A stretch of DNA of 23,502 nucleotides from IMG/VR virus record IMGVR_UViG_3300028131_000043, positions 1 through 23,502 of that record. The stretch is one strand, 5' to 3'. Shown piece after piece: positions 12,836 through 21,417 of this stretch (positions are counted from its first letter, which is position 1; every line of letters starts with the position of its first letter). Position numbers and translations under genes: made by a program. Origin of the DNA: a virus. The notes beneath the pieces are model-generated. The model did no database searches. It was not told the DNA's origin and was given only the letters and a program-made list of their open reading frames with translations.

Positions 12836-13870
12836 ATGGCAATAAATGTAAATACCGTATATAAGACTGTACTACTAATCCTTAACAAGGAGGAAAGAGG
12901 CTATGTAACTCCAGATGAGTTTAATAAGATCTCAGCACAGGTTCAATTAGAAATATTCGGCAATTATCACAACGATTTAAATCAACAATTAAGAGTGCCG
13001 CAAAGCGATACAGACTATGCTGATCGTGTAGCCTCAGTTGATGAACATTTGTCTATATTTAAAACAGAGGGGCCCGCAACATATGTTCCTACAGCTGGAA
13101 CAATACCGGCTCATTTTTCTTTGCCAACCACAGATATTTATGGCAACACAGTAGAGCTATTCACATTGGGGACTGTATCTTATAAAGAACAAGTTGAATT
13201 ACAAAGGCTTCAAAGAATGGAGTTCTACAACATCCAAAAATCTCCCCTAACAAAATCCACAGAAACATACCCAACATATTTGCTTGAGAACGACAGACTT
13301 TATGTGAAGCCTGATACGGTTACTAGCCAAATAAATGTAAACTTTTTAAGAAAGCCACTAGACCCTAGATGGGGATATTACATTGGCAGTGTTGGGCAAT
13401 TTATTTATGATACAACCGCTTATGGGGCAGACTTAATAAATACTGGTACTGGCACTTTAACAAGTAGCATCACTACGGCTTTAACACTGGGCGTTGCAGG
13501 CACTTATAATAGCATCGTTACTACAGGCGGCACTGGAACAGGACTTATAGTAAACGCAACTGTTTTTTCTGATACCGAAGTTAGAATAGATGTTGCTACA
13601 GCAGGGACAGGGTATATTTCAGGAGATGTGGTTAGTATTGCGGCAGGGTTATTAGGAGGTACTAGTACACAAGTAGACATCACATTAACCGACGCTAATT
13701 TTAATGCTAACAGTACTTATGGTTCTACCCAGATAGAATTAGATGTATCAGAGCAAACAGATGTAATACTTAAAACGTTGTTTTATTTTGGTGTTGTTGT
13801 TAAAGACCCACAAATTATACAGGTCGCAGCAAGCCAAGTGCAACGAGAAGAAATGAACGAAAAAAGCTAA
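12836..13870 (+). CDS. Ring/connector (tail tube) protein 1
   Basis: 344 residues. The N-terminal ~195 residues are the conserved core as I recall it from crAss-like ring proteins: AINVNTVYKTVLLILNKEER, GYVTPDEFNKISAQVQLEIF, a Leu/Gln-rich middle, and INVNFLRKPLDPRWGYY. The end of the core returns at IELDVSEQTDVILKTLFYFG with VKDPQIIQVAASQVQ. Between them, about 198-285, sits a Gly/Thr-rich beta module (GTYNSIVTTGGTGTG, GTGYISGDVVSI) that looks inserted. The protein should stack under the portal to extend the DNA channel, like the ring proteins of phi-crAss001 or P22 gp4. Which ring position it holds cannot be told from sequence. Confidence 0.75.
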   Translation: MAINVNTVYKTVLLILNKEERGYVTPDEFNKISAQVQLEIFGNYHNDLNQQLRVPQSDTDYADRVASVDEHLSIFKTEGPATYVPTAGTIPAHFSLPTTDIYGNTVELFTLGTVSYKEQVELQRLQRMEFYNIQKSPLTKSTETYPTYLLENDRLYVKPDTVTSQINVNFLRKPLDPRWGYYIGSVGQFIYDTTAYGADLINTGTGTLTSSITTALTLGVAGTYNSIVTTGGTGTGLIVNATVFSDTEVRIDVATAGTGYISGDVVSIAAGLLGGTSTQVDITLTDANFNANSTYGSTQIELDVSEQTDVILKTLFYFGVVVKDPQIIQVAASQVQREEMNEKS

Positions 13871-13876
13871 TAAGAT

Positions 13877-15055
13877 ATGCCAAATCCAAATGGTGGCTTA
13901 ATCACCGAAACTAATTCACAATACTACGCTGGGCAGCAGACTTTTACAGGTACTGGAGCTCAGTCAGACTTTGTTTGCACATTTAATACTGATTTAATTG
14001 CAACTATTCCAGGGGTTTCTAATACAAATTTTTCTGTAACACTTAGCGGAATTGTTGTAACTAATTATCAATTAGTAGGAAATGATACTATAAGATTTTC
14101 AGCCGAGACACCTCCAGATGAATTACCTCCTAATGGGTCTTCTATAGTTGTAAGCCTTATTGAGACTGCAAAAGAAAGTAACTATGGAGGTTATCAATAC
14201 ACATCGTTAAATGATGTTATCAATAACTTTATGGTTGCTTACATTGGAGCAGGTAAGCTTATCCCAAGTGCTAAGAGAACTGATATAATATTTCACGCAA
14301 AACGTGGGATGCAAGAGTTTAGTTACGATACACTAAAAACAATTAAGTCACAAGAACTAACCATATCTCCAAGTCTAACAGCAGTTATACCACAAGACTA
14401 TGTAAACTACGTTAGATTATCTTGGATTGATGCGTTAGGTGTAAAAAGAATTATATATCCAAATACAAACGTTACAATAAACCCAGCAGAAGCTCCTGAG
14501 CAAGACTCAACAGGCCAGATACTTCAAGATAACCTAGAAGAAAACATAGATACAGATCCACCACAAACAGTAGAAAGATGGAGAGAGGCTGACACCAAAA
14601 AGATAACAGGACTTTACAATGCAGATTCTTTGAATGAGGGATATGATATAGGCGACGAATATGTTGGAAATATTTATTGGGGCGCTGCGTATGGGCAGAG
14701 ATATGGGGAAGACCCTGCACTAACTCAAACAAACGGGTGGTTCGGTATAGATGAAGTAAGAGGAGTATTTACATTCTCAAGTAATTTAAAAGATCGTTTG
14801 ATCGTCATAGAGTACATCTCAGACGGCCTAGCGTACGATTTGGATACTAGGGTCCCTAAAATGATAGAAGACGCCATGTACGCCCATATAAGCCATGCGA
14901 TCATTTCTACACGCATTAATCAGCCAGAATATATTGTTCAGCGACTAAAGAGAGAAAGAAGTGCTAAGCTAAGGAATGCAAAAATAAGATTATCTAATAT
15001 TAAGATAGAAGAGCTTACTCAGCTTATGAGAGGCAAATCTAAATGGATAAAATAA
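13877..15055 (+). CDS. Ring/connector (tail tube) protein 2 with extra N-terminal domain
   Basis: 392 residues. The conserved core starts near residue 102 (YGGYQYTSLNDVINNFMVAY, GKLIPSAKRTDIIFHAKRGM, QEFSYDTLKTIKSQELTI) and continues through IPQDYVNYVRLSWID and EVRGVFTFSSNLKDRLIVIE to a helical, basic C-terminus (RLKRERSAKLRNAKIRLSN). Before the core is a beta-rich domain of ~95 residues (QQTFTGTGAQSDFVCTF, NFSVTLSGIVVTNYQ, NGSSIVVSLI) of the kind seen in phage head-appendage or adhesin proteins. The core should form a portal-adjacent ring; the extra domain probably faces outward. It lies six bases after ring protein 1. Confidence 0.75.
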   Translation: MPNPNGGLITETNSQYYAGQQTFTGTGAQSDFVCTFNTDLIATIPGVSNTNFSVTLSGIVVTNYQLVGNDTIRFSAETPPDELPPNGSSIVVSLIETAKESNYGGYQYTSLNDVINNFMVAYIGAGKLIPSAKRTDIIFHAKRGMQEFSYDTLKTIKSQELTISPSLTAVIPQDYVNYVRLSWIDALGVKRIIYPNTNVTINPAEAPEQDSTGQILQDNLEENIDTDPPQTVERWREADTKKITGLYNADSLNEGYDIGDEYVGNIYWGAAYGQRYGEDPALTQTNGWFGIDEVRGVFTFSSNLKDRLIVIEYISDGLAYDLDTRVPKMIEDAMYAHISHAIISTRINQPEYIVQRLKRERSAKLRNAKIRLSNIKIEELTQLMRGKSKWIK

Positions 15056-15061
15056 TATAAT

Positions 15062-18000
15062 ATGCCAGAAATTAAAAATATATTTGTTGGGGCTAAGATG
15101 AACAAAGATCTTAACCCAAGAATGATTTCAAATAAAGAATATATAGATGCAAGAAACGCAGCAGTAATAAATTCTGAAGGTAGTGATTCTGGCTTGCTCC
15201 AAAATGTTAGTGGCAATTCAGAATTAACAGATTTTGATTTAGTAGGAACTAATTTAGAAATTATAGGATTTTTTATAGACACCACTAGTAATAGAATATT
15301 TGCTTTTATAACAGATTGGAATGATGTGTCTAATGACCTACTATCTAACTTTGCTTCTGCAAATTCTCACCATTATATATGTGTATTTGACACAAGAACG
15401 AATATAGGCACAACTTTAGTTAGTGGCAGCTTTTTAAATTTTTCTAAATCGCATCCAGTTGTAGGAATTAATTTGCTTGAAGATTTATTGTTTTTTACAG
15501 ACAATAGGAATCAACCAAGAAAAATAAATATAAAAACCGCCCTTGCTAATACAAATTACTACTCTAAAGAGGAGCATGTGTCTGTTGCAAAATATTACCC
15601 TTATGAACCTCCACGTCTTGTAAAAGATAGAGGGGATGGTAGTCTATTAGTAAACAGCATATTTAGTATTACAACAAATGTTACTGGTATAGCCGATGGG
15701 ACATATACAACGGGCACTTTCACGGTTGCCCCGGCAGGAGGCTCTGGCGCTGAATTTGAAATAATAGCGGCAGGGAACCTAGTTACTACTATTAGAGCAG
15801 TTACTGCCACTACTTCTGAAAAATACTATGTTGGAGCAAACTTTTCTATAGGTGATGCAATAACCATACCAAGTGGCACATTAACAGGCCAAGTGGGCAA
15901 TTTAGTTTTTGTAGTTAAGGATGAAAACATAGCAAAAGAGGGGACAATGAAAGACGTTGTTTCTGAAAATCTTGTAGCATCAATAACGTCTACAGTAAAT
16001 TCTGTTACTGGCTCACCAACAACTTCTTTAGATGTGCCAAATGGTATTAATCCAAATTATGTTGGCGCAACTATAACACAAAATACAATAGGAGCTACTG
16101 AGCAGGTTACAATATCTAGTATAACAACTGCCGCCACTGATACAATTACGATAAATAACCCAAATTTAGTAACGTTTACTACAGACGACATAGTCATAGG
16201 CGCAAACCCATATTATAATCCAAGCTTTGATGGAGACTCTAACTTTTTATCAGACAAATTTGCTAGATTTAGTTATAGATTTAAATATGACGACGGAGAA
16301 TATTCATTAATTGCACCATTCTCTCAGATTGCATTTATACCAAAGCAAGACGGATATTTTTTAGAAAGCAGTATTCCAATAAATGTTAATGATGATACAG
16401 CTCTTTCTGATGAAAACGAAGCTATAAAAAGTACTATAATCAGTTTTTTTGAAAACAAAGTTAATTCACTTGAGCTTATTATAAATATGCCAGAGGGAAT
16501 TAGCGCTGTTAAAGATATAATAAATGATTTAAAGGTTTCTGAAATAGATATACTTTACAAACAATCTGACCAAAATATAATAAAGGTTATAGATACCATT
16601 GCTAGAGACGCTATTTCAACTAATTCTTCTTCAAAATTATCATATACATATAATTCTCAGCTACCCATAAAAACATTACCATCTAATGAAACCACAAGAG
16701 CTTCTGACAAAGTGCCTATTAAAGCAAAAGCACAAGAGATAGCTGGTAATAGGGTTATGTATGGTAATTATTTGGTAAGGACCGCTAGGCCAACCTCACT
16801 AGATTACTCTATATCTTCAGGTGAGAAGTCAGAGTTAGGCCAGCTAAATTCAGTTAATGAAATAGAGTACCCCAACAGTATATTAAAACAAAATAGATCA
16901 TACAAAGTTGGTATAGTTTTGGCTGATAAATTTGGCAGGCAATCCGATGTAATAACGTCAACAAATTCAACAGTGTATACGCCATACATTGGGCAAAATC
17001 CTGATTATATAATTAATCCAAATGGGGCAACTACTCCACGAACATTAGGGCAGGTATACAAAGGGGATTCATTGAAAATAAATTTCTTATCAGAAATACC
17101 TGAAACAATAACATCGGTTGGTTATGCTGGGCTTTATAGCGAAACAAACCCGACTGGCTGGTATAGTTATAAAATTGTAGTACAGCAAAGAGAGCAAGAG
17201 TATTACAATGTATATCTTCCTACAATTTTAAATAATAACCCACAAGACTCCGCGGGCGTAACCTCTACTAGCACCGCTTTTATAACATTATTTTCCGATA
17301 ATATAAATAAAGTGCCAAGAGATTTAAAAGAGGTTGGCCCATTAGACATGCAGTTTTCAAGCTCTGTTGAATTATACCCAAGAATATCAAACTCAACATT
17401 TGAAACAAGCGAAGCAACAACACAGCAAATAAGTGCTAGTAGAACACCAGATAAAGTTATATCTATTGGGACTAGAGATGATTTAGGATTAGATGTTACT
17501 TTAGCAGGAGCTGATTATAATACATCACCATTTTATAGTATACCGTTAGCCCCAGACGCTGGCACTGCTACTAACAATAGAGTTGTTAACTTAGGGTCAA
17601 ACCCATACATTGGCAGTATTGCAACAGAAAAAGAAATTGGAGCTGTAGGAGGAGATGCTACAACGGTAACATTTGAAAATGTAAGGCTTAATGTTTATGA
17701 AACGGAAGCCGTTGAATCCGCATTAGATATATATTACGAAACAAGTTCCTCTGGATTAATATCCGAATTAAATACAGACGTTAAAAATAGTCTTTCAGGC
17801 TTAGTTCCTTATGAAATATCTGACTGGACATTTGTTTTAAAAGAAAATTACAATTCTAACCAAGCCATTAGTACAGTGCCTTTTGATGTTTTAAATGCGT
17901 CAGGCGTATCATTAACATCTTTATATGGAACCAATGTAAGCGTTGAAATACTTTCTGTTTTTGATGGTAGCGACACAGATGTTACTAGCAAGAATTTATT

Positions 18001-18883
18001 TAAAGTTGTTCAGCTAATGTCAAATAGATTTGAATTAAGAACAGGGGACTTTAGCGACAATTTTGTTTATCTTTCACCAGCAGATGCTTATCTAATAAAT
18101 TTTAAATTAATTAATATCAATGCGGGCATTGAGTATACCTCTACTTACTCTATATCTTCAAATGTAAATAAGCTTGAAAATTTACCTGTTACAGAATCTA
18201 CTGGAGCTAGCGTTGAAACCGCAGCTGCTGATTATGCAACTCAACTTAGAATCCCCATCACTTTTCGGGATTTTTTTGGTAACTTAATTACCCGGCGTTT
18301 TCGTATTGTAAATCCAACATACAAAATAATAAACTGGAACGGCGCCAACGTTTTTGTCCCGCCACAATCTGGGCCAGGATGGGTAAAATTGCAAGACTTC
18401 CAGTTTAACAATGGGGCGTTTAATAGTGCTTTCCAAGATGAAGGGCTTAGTATTTCTATTGATAACCGGATTGACCGTAATGACGGTCCTGCAATACTTA
18501 ACTTCCCAGATATAATTACCCCCAATATTAGAATATCATTAACATTTATGCAGGAGGCGCTAGGTGTTGTCGCTCCAAGCTTTCTTGATACAGCTAGAGA
18601 TTATAGTGATAAAATTAGGTTAAGAAAAGTTATTGAATCTGGTGTTATTAAATATAGACTAGAATACTCCTCCCTACTAAGACCATATAATGAAAATGCT
18701 AAATCATACCAAGCTATCTACGTAGAGCCACCAGTAGGAGTACGCCAGGTGCCATTTGAAGTATTTCTTAGCGTTTCTGATGCAAATGGATTAGCTGGTT
18801 CATTGGGTATGGCTACAGCAGACATAGATGATAGCGTAAGATCTTTATTTAAATACAAATTTTATTTAAGCGATTTAGTTTAA
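15062..18883 (+). CDS. Tail stabilisation / muzzle-like protein, N-terminal part
   Basis: 1273 residues. The opening (EIKNIFVGAKMNKDLNPRMI, then ISNKEYIDARNAAVINSEGS and SGLLQNVSGN) is the signature of the large stabilisation proteins of crAss-like and other marine phages. Beta-rich repeats follow, including FTDNRNQPRKINIKTAL, and a Gly/Thr module at about 198-286 (GTYTTGTFTVAPAGGSGAEF, FSIGDAITIPSG). A second beta part has FARFSYRFKYDDGEYSLIAP. Such proteins close the tail channel beneath the rings (muzzle of phi-crAss001). Comparable proteins elsewhere continue with the sequence found in the next gene, so this looks like the front part of a split protein. Its stop at 18881-18883 is a plain TAA, with no slippery site visible. 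Confidence 0.78.
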   Translation: MPEIKNIFVGAKMNKDLNPRMISNKEYIDARNAAVINSEGSDSGLLQNVSGNSELTDFDLVGTNLEIIGFFIDTTSNRIFAFITDWNDVSNDLLSNFASANSHHYICVFDTRTNIGTTLVSGSFLNFSKSHPVVGINLLEDLLFFTDNRNQPRKINIKTALANTNYYSKEEHVSVAKYYPYEPPRLVKDRGDGSLLVNSIFSITTNVTGIADGTYTTGTFTVAPAGGSGAEFEIIAAGNLVTTIRAVTATTSEKYYVGANFSIGDAITIPSGTLTGQVGNLVFVVKDENIAKEGTMKDVVSENLVASITSTVNSVTGSPTTSLDVPNGINPNYVGATITQNTIGATEQVTISSITTAATDTITINNPNLVTFTTDDIVIGANPYYNPSFDGDSNFLSDKFARFSYRFKYDDGEYSLIAPFSQIAFIPKQDGYFLESSIPINVNDDTALSDENEAIKSTIISFFENKVNSLELIINMPEGISAVKDIINDLKVSEIDILYKQSDQNIIKVIDTIARDAISTNSSSKLSYTYNSQLPIKTLPSNETTRASDKVPIKAKAQEIAGNRVMYGNYLVRTARPTSLDYSISSGEKSELGQLNSVNEIEYPNSILKQNRSYKVGIVLADKFGRQSDVITSTNSTVYTPYIGQNPDYIINPNGATTPRTLGQVYKGDSLKINFLSEIPETITSVGYAGLYSETNPTGWYSYKIVVQQREQEYYNVYLPTILNNNPQDSAGVTSTSTAFITLFSDNINKVPRDLKEVGPLDMQFSSSVELYPRISNSTFETSEATTQQISASRTPDKVISIGTRDDLGLDVTLAGADYNTSPFYSIPLAPDAGTATNNRVVNLGSNPYIGSIATEKEIGAVGGDATTVTFENVRLNVYETEAVESALDIYYETSSSGLISELNTDVKNSLSGLVPYEISDWTFVLKENYNSNQAISTVPFDVLNASGVSLTSLYGTNVSVEILSVFDGSDTDVTSKNLFKVVQLMSNRFELRTGDFSDNFVYLSPADAYLINFKLININAGIEYTSTYSISSNVNKLENLPVTESTGASVETAAADYATQLRIPITFRDFFGNLITRRFRIVNPTYKIINWNGANVFVPPQSGPGWVKLQDFQFNNGAFNSAFQDEGLSISIDNRIDRNDGPAILNFPDIITPNIRISLTFMQEALGVVAPSFLDTARDYSDKIRLRKVIESGVIKYRLEYSSLLRPYNENAKSYQAIYVEPPVGVRQVPFEVFLSVSDANGLAGSLGMATADIDDSVRSLFKYKFYLSDLV

Positions 18884-18917
18884 TTAAATATAAAATATAC
18901 TGTTTAAAAAATAAATA

Positions 18918-20612
18918 ATGCCGTTAACAAAAGAAATAACATATTTTAATTCTTTCTTGGCCAAAAAAGTGGTTGAAGATAATGGGTCTAGTGAAGCTGG
19001 AAAAGCTACCTGGCCCGCATTGCCTTGGAACCCTACTGGGTACCCTACATTCCCCCTTTTAGCTGACGCCACACACAATGCTTATAATTGGTACATAGAA
19101 GAAGCTAGAATACGGGGTGGTTATAATAACACGACTGTAGACTTCGGAGCTAAAGCATTTATAACAGAGTCAGAGGATACAGAACTTATTCTTGGCAATG
19201 GTATTATATACTCTGGTCTATATAACTCAAGAACCGGGTTTAACGAAACAAATGTTTTTTCTACAGGAGAAAACATAACAAAAGAGGTTGATCCTAGATA
19301 TGGCAACATACAAAAATTATATACAACAGATACGAACTTAATAATCTTTCAAGAAGATAAAGTGAGTAACATGCTGGTAGACAAAGATGCAATTTATACG
19401 GCTGATGGCAACGCGGCCCTTACAGCATCTCAACTTGTTTTAGGGCAGGTAAATCAATACACCGGGGAGTATGGTATAAGTGATAACCCAGAATCATTTG
19501 CATTTAAGGGTTATAGAATGTATTTTTCTGACAAGAACAGAGGAGCAATAATGAGACTTTCAAGAGATGGAATTACTGAAATAAGTGCATATGGCATGAG
19601 AGATTTTTTTCGTGACACTCTTGCTAACATTTCTGAGCAGTTCCAAACAAAAGAGATTGTGCTTTCGCTTCCTGGTTCGCTAGAGCCTCAGCCCGTAATT
19701 CCTGGAACCCAAATAAATTTTAATGATTCTGAGTTTAATACTTTTAGTGAATTAGAATACGGTATGGAAGTTGTTGCTGGGGCTTTTGAGCCAAATGGTT
19801 TGTATGTTATTGATATAAATACAAATAGCAGACTTGTTACATTTAATGGAACTATTACATCAATAACCCCGTTTGGGAATGTAACATTTTATAAGCCGGT
19901 TAAGGACAAAATTGTTGGGGCATACGACAATTACTATGATACTTATGTTGTGTCAATGCAACAATCAGATTTATCTACATATAATACCTTATCATTTAAT
20001 GAAAGCAATAACGGGTGGAGCAGCTTTTGGGATTACGATCCTGCTTTTGGGGGCACATTAGATAATATTTATTATACAACAAAAGGTGGTTCTATATGGA
20101 AACATTACGATGAAAGTGTGATTAATAATAGAGGAACTTTCTATGGAGTATCATATTCCACTTCTGTTACATTATCTTTTAACCCGATGGTGTCTATCTC
20201 TAAAAACTTTAACACTGTAAACTACGAAGGCACAAATGGGTGGCAAGCAGATTTCTTTTTATCAGATCCAACAGGCAAGCTATTATTGGATTCACAAAGG
20301 AATGATTATAAAGACGAGGCATCGTCAGTAAGAAGCTACGAAGAAGGTGCATATGTAGAAGCGGGAGTTACTTATCGAGTTGGATTTAATATAAAAGAAA
20401 ACAAATATATGGCTAACTTAGTAAATAATGGCGTACAAGTAAATGGAAATGACAACATCCAATTTGGTATGCCTGGACAAGTAGCATCAAATATAAGTAT
20501 GAGTGGTATAAAAGGATTCTATGCTACAGTTAAATTAAGTACAGATAACACAACAGATCTTGGTGGATTTAAAAACTTATTTGCAGTGTCATCAAATTTT
20601 GTAAAATCATAA
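18918..20612 (+). CDS. Tail stabilisation / muzzle-like protein, C-terminal part
   Basis: 564 residues. It carries the second half of the stabilisation-protein signature: NWYIEEARIRGGYNNTTVDF, LIIFQEDKVSNMLVDKDAIY, GEYGISDNPESFAFKGYRMY, FSDKNRGAIMRLSRDGITEI and SAYGMRDFFRD. The remaining 300 residues are beta-rich (FKPVKDK-type strands, WSSFWDYDPAFGG, VSISKNFNTVNYEGTNGW). A clean ATG with a Shine-Dalgarno-free leader (TTTAAAAAATAAATA) and a different frame from the previous gene show that it starts on its own. It should assemble with the upstream protein at the tail tip. Splitting may be real in this lineage or reflect a frameshift or stop introduced in the assembly; the intact leader favours the first. 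Confidence 0.78.
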   Translation: MPLTKEITYFNSFLAKKVVEDNGSSEAGKATWPALPWNPTGYPTFPLLADATHNAYNWYIEEARIRGGYNNTTVDFGAKAFITESEDTELILGNGIIYSGLYNSRTGFNETNVFSTGENITKEVDPRYGNIQKLYTTDTNLIIFQEDKVSNMLVDKDAIYTADGNAALTASQLVLGQVNQYTGEYGISDNPESFAFKGYRMYFSDKNRGAIMRLSRDGITEISAYGMRDFFRDTLANISEQFQTKEIVLSLPGSLEPQPVIPGTQINFNDSEFNTFSELEYGMEVVAGAFEPNGLYVIDINTNSRLVTFNGTITSITPFGNVTFYKPVKDKIVGAYDNYYDTYVVSMQQSDLSTYNTLSFNESNNGWSSFWDYDPAFGGTLDNIYYTTKGGSIWKHYDESVINNRGTFYGVSYSTSVTLSFNPMVSISKNFNTVNYEGTNGWQADFFLSDPTGKLLLDSQRNDYKDEASSVRSYEEGAYVEAGVTYRVGFNIKENKYMANLVNNGVQVNGNDNIQFGMPGQVASNISMSGIKGFYATVKLSTDNTTDLGGFKNLFAVSSNFVKS

Positions 20613-20625
20613 AAAAATAAATAAT

Positions 20626-21402
20626 ATGCCAATAGGATTAGGAATAGCAATAGCATCCATAGCAGGCCCAACGATACTGAACGGCATTGTGGGAGCGGTT
20701 AACGGGCGTAAAGACGAAAAAAAAGCTAGGACAGCAAGAAGAAACTTAGACAAGACTTTGCAGGGCTTAGAAGAAAAAAGGCAAGAAATTATAAATCCAT
20801 ACGAGAATGTAACGGATTTATCTGGCAACTTAAGTAATGTTTACGCAAACCTAGGTGTTGCGACTCAAGCCGCTGAGATACAGATAGAGCAGACAGACAT
20901 TGCTTTAGCAAATACATTGGATACGATTAGAGCCACAGGTGGTGGTGCAGGTGGTGCTACAGCATTAGCTCAAGCGGCATTAGCAAGCAAAAAAGGTGTT
21001 GCTGCAAACATTGAAAGCCAAGAAGCGACTAATGAAAAGCTAAGGGCTCAGGGAGAGCAAGCATTACAACAACAAAAAATGCAAGAAGGTATACGACTAC
21101 AATCAGCAGAAACAGCCGGAGACATGTTTGTGTTTGAAAAAACAGAACAACGACAATTGGAAGGGTTAGACAGAGCACAAGCTATGATAGATGAGCAAAG
21201 AGCAAGAGAGATGCAAGGCAAAATAGATAAGAGAGCTGCTTTTTCTACCGCAATGTCTGGATTAAGTAGTAGCATGGGATCCTTAGTGGGAGCAGGGATT
21301 ACAGGTGGAGACATAGCAGCGGGAGGAAGTGTTAAGCGCCAGAAGAGAAAAGATATAAAAAATATTTCCTCGATACCTAGCCGCGGTTATATAGAAATGT
21401 AA
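20626..21402 (+). CDS. Internal virion (cargo/ejection) protein
   Basis: 258 residues. It begins with a hydrophobic, glycine-rich segment (IGLGIAIASIAGPTILNGIV) suited to membrane insertion. A long coiled-coil middle follows (RTARRNLDKTLQGLEEKRQE, TNEKLRAQGEQALQQQKMQE, QLEGLDRAQAMIDEQRAREM) with an Ala/Gly-rich hinge (ATGGGAGGATALAQAALASK). The end is small-residue-rich and basic (SGLSSSMGSLVGAGITGGDI, KRQKRKD). Hydrophobic ends around a coiled coil are typical of podovirus ejection proteins such as T7 gp14 or P22 gp7, which leave the capsid and form a channel in the cell envelope. The role is inferred from architecture and position; no catalytic motif is seen. Confidence 0.68.
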   Translation: MPIGLGIAIASIAGPTILNGIVGAVNGRKDEKKARTARRNLDKTLQGLEEKRQEIINPYENVTDLSGNLSNVYANLGVATQAAEIQIEQTDIALANTLDTIRATGGGAGGATALAQAALASKKGVAANIESQEATNEKLRAQGEQALQQQKMQEGIRLQSAETAGDMFVFEKTEQRQLEGLDRAQAMIDEQRAREMQGKIDKRAAFSTAMSGLSSSMGSLVGAGITGGDIAAGGSVKRQKRKDIKNISSIPSRGYIEM

Positions 21403-21417
21403 AAAATAAAAATAAAC

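Noticed and set aside
18860-18930. Programmed frameshift joining the two stabilisation-protein genes
   Set aside because: A 34-base gap separates the TAA from a good ATG with its own leader, and no slippery heptamer lies before the stop.
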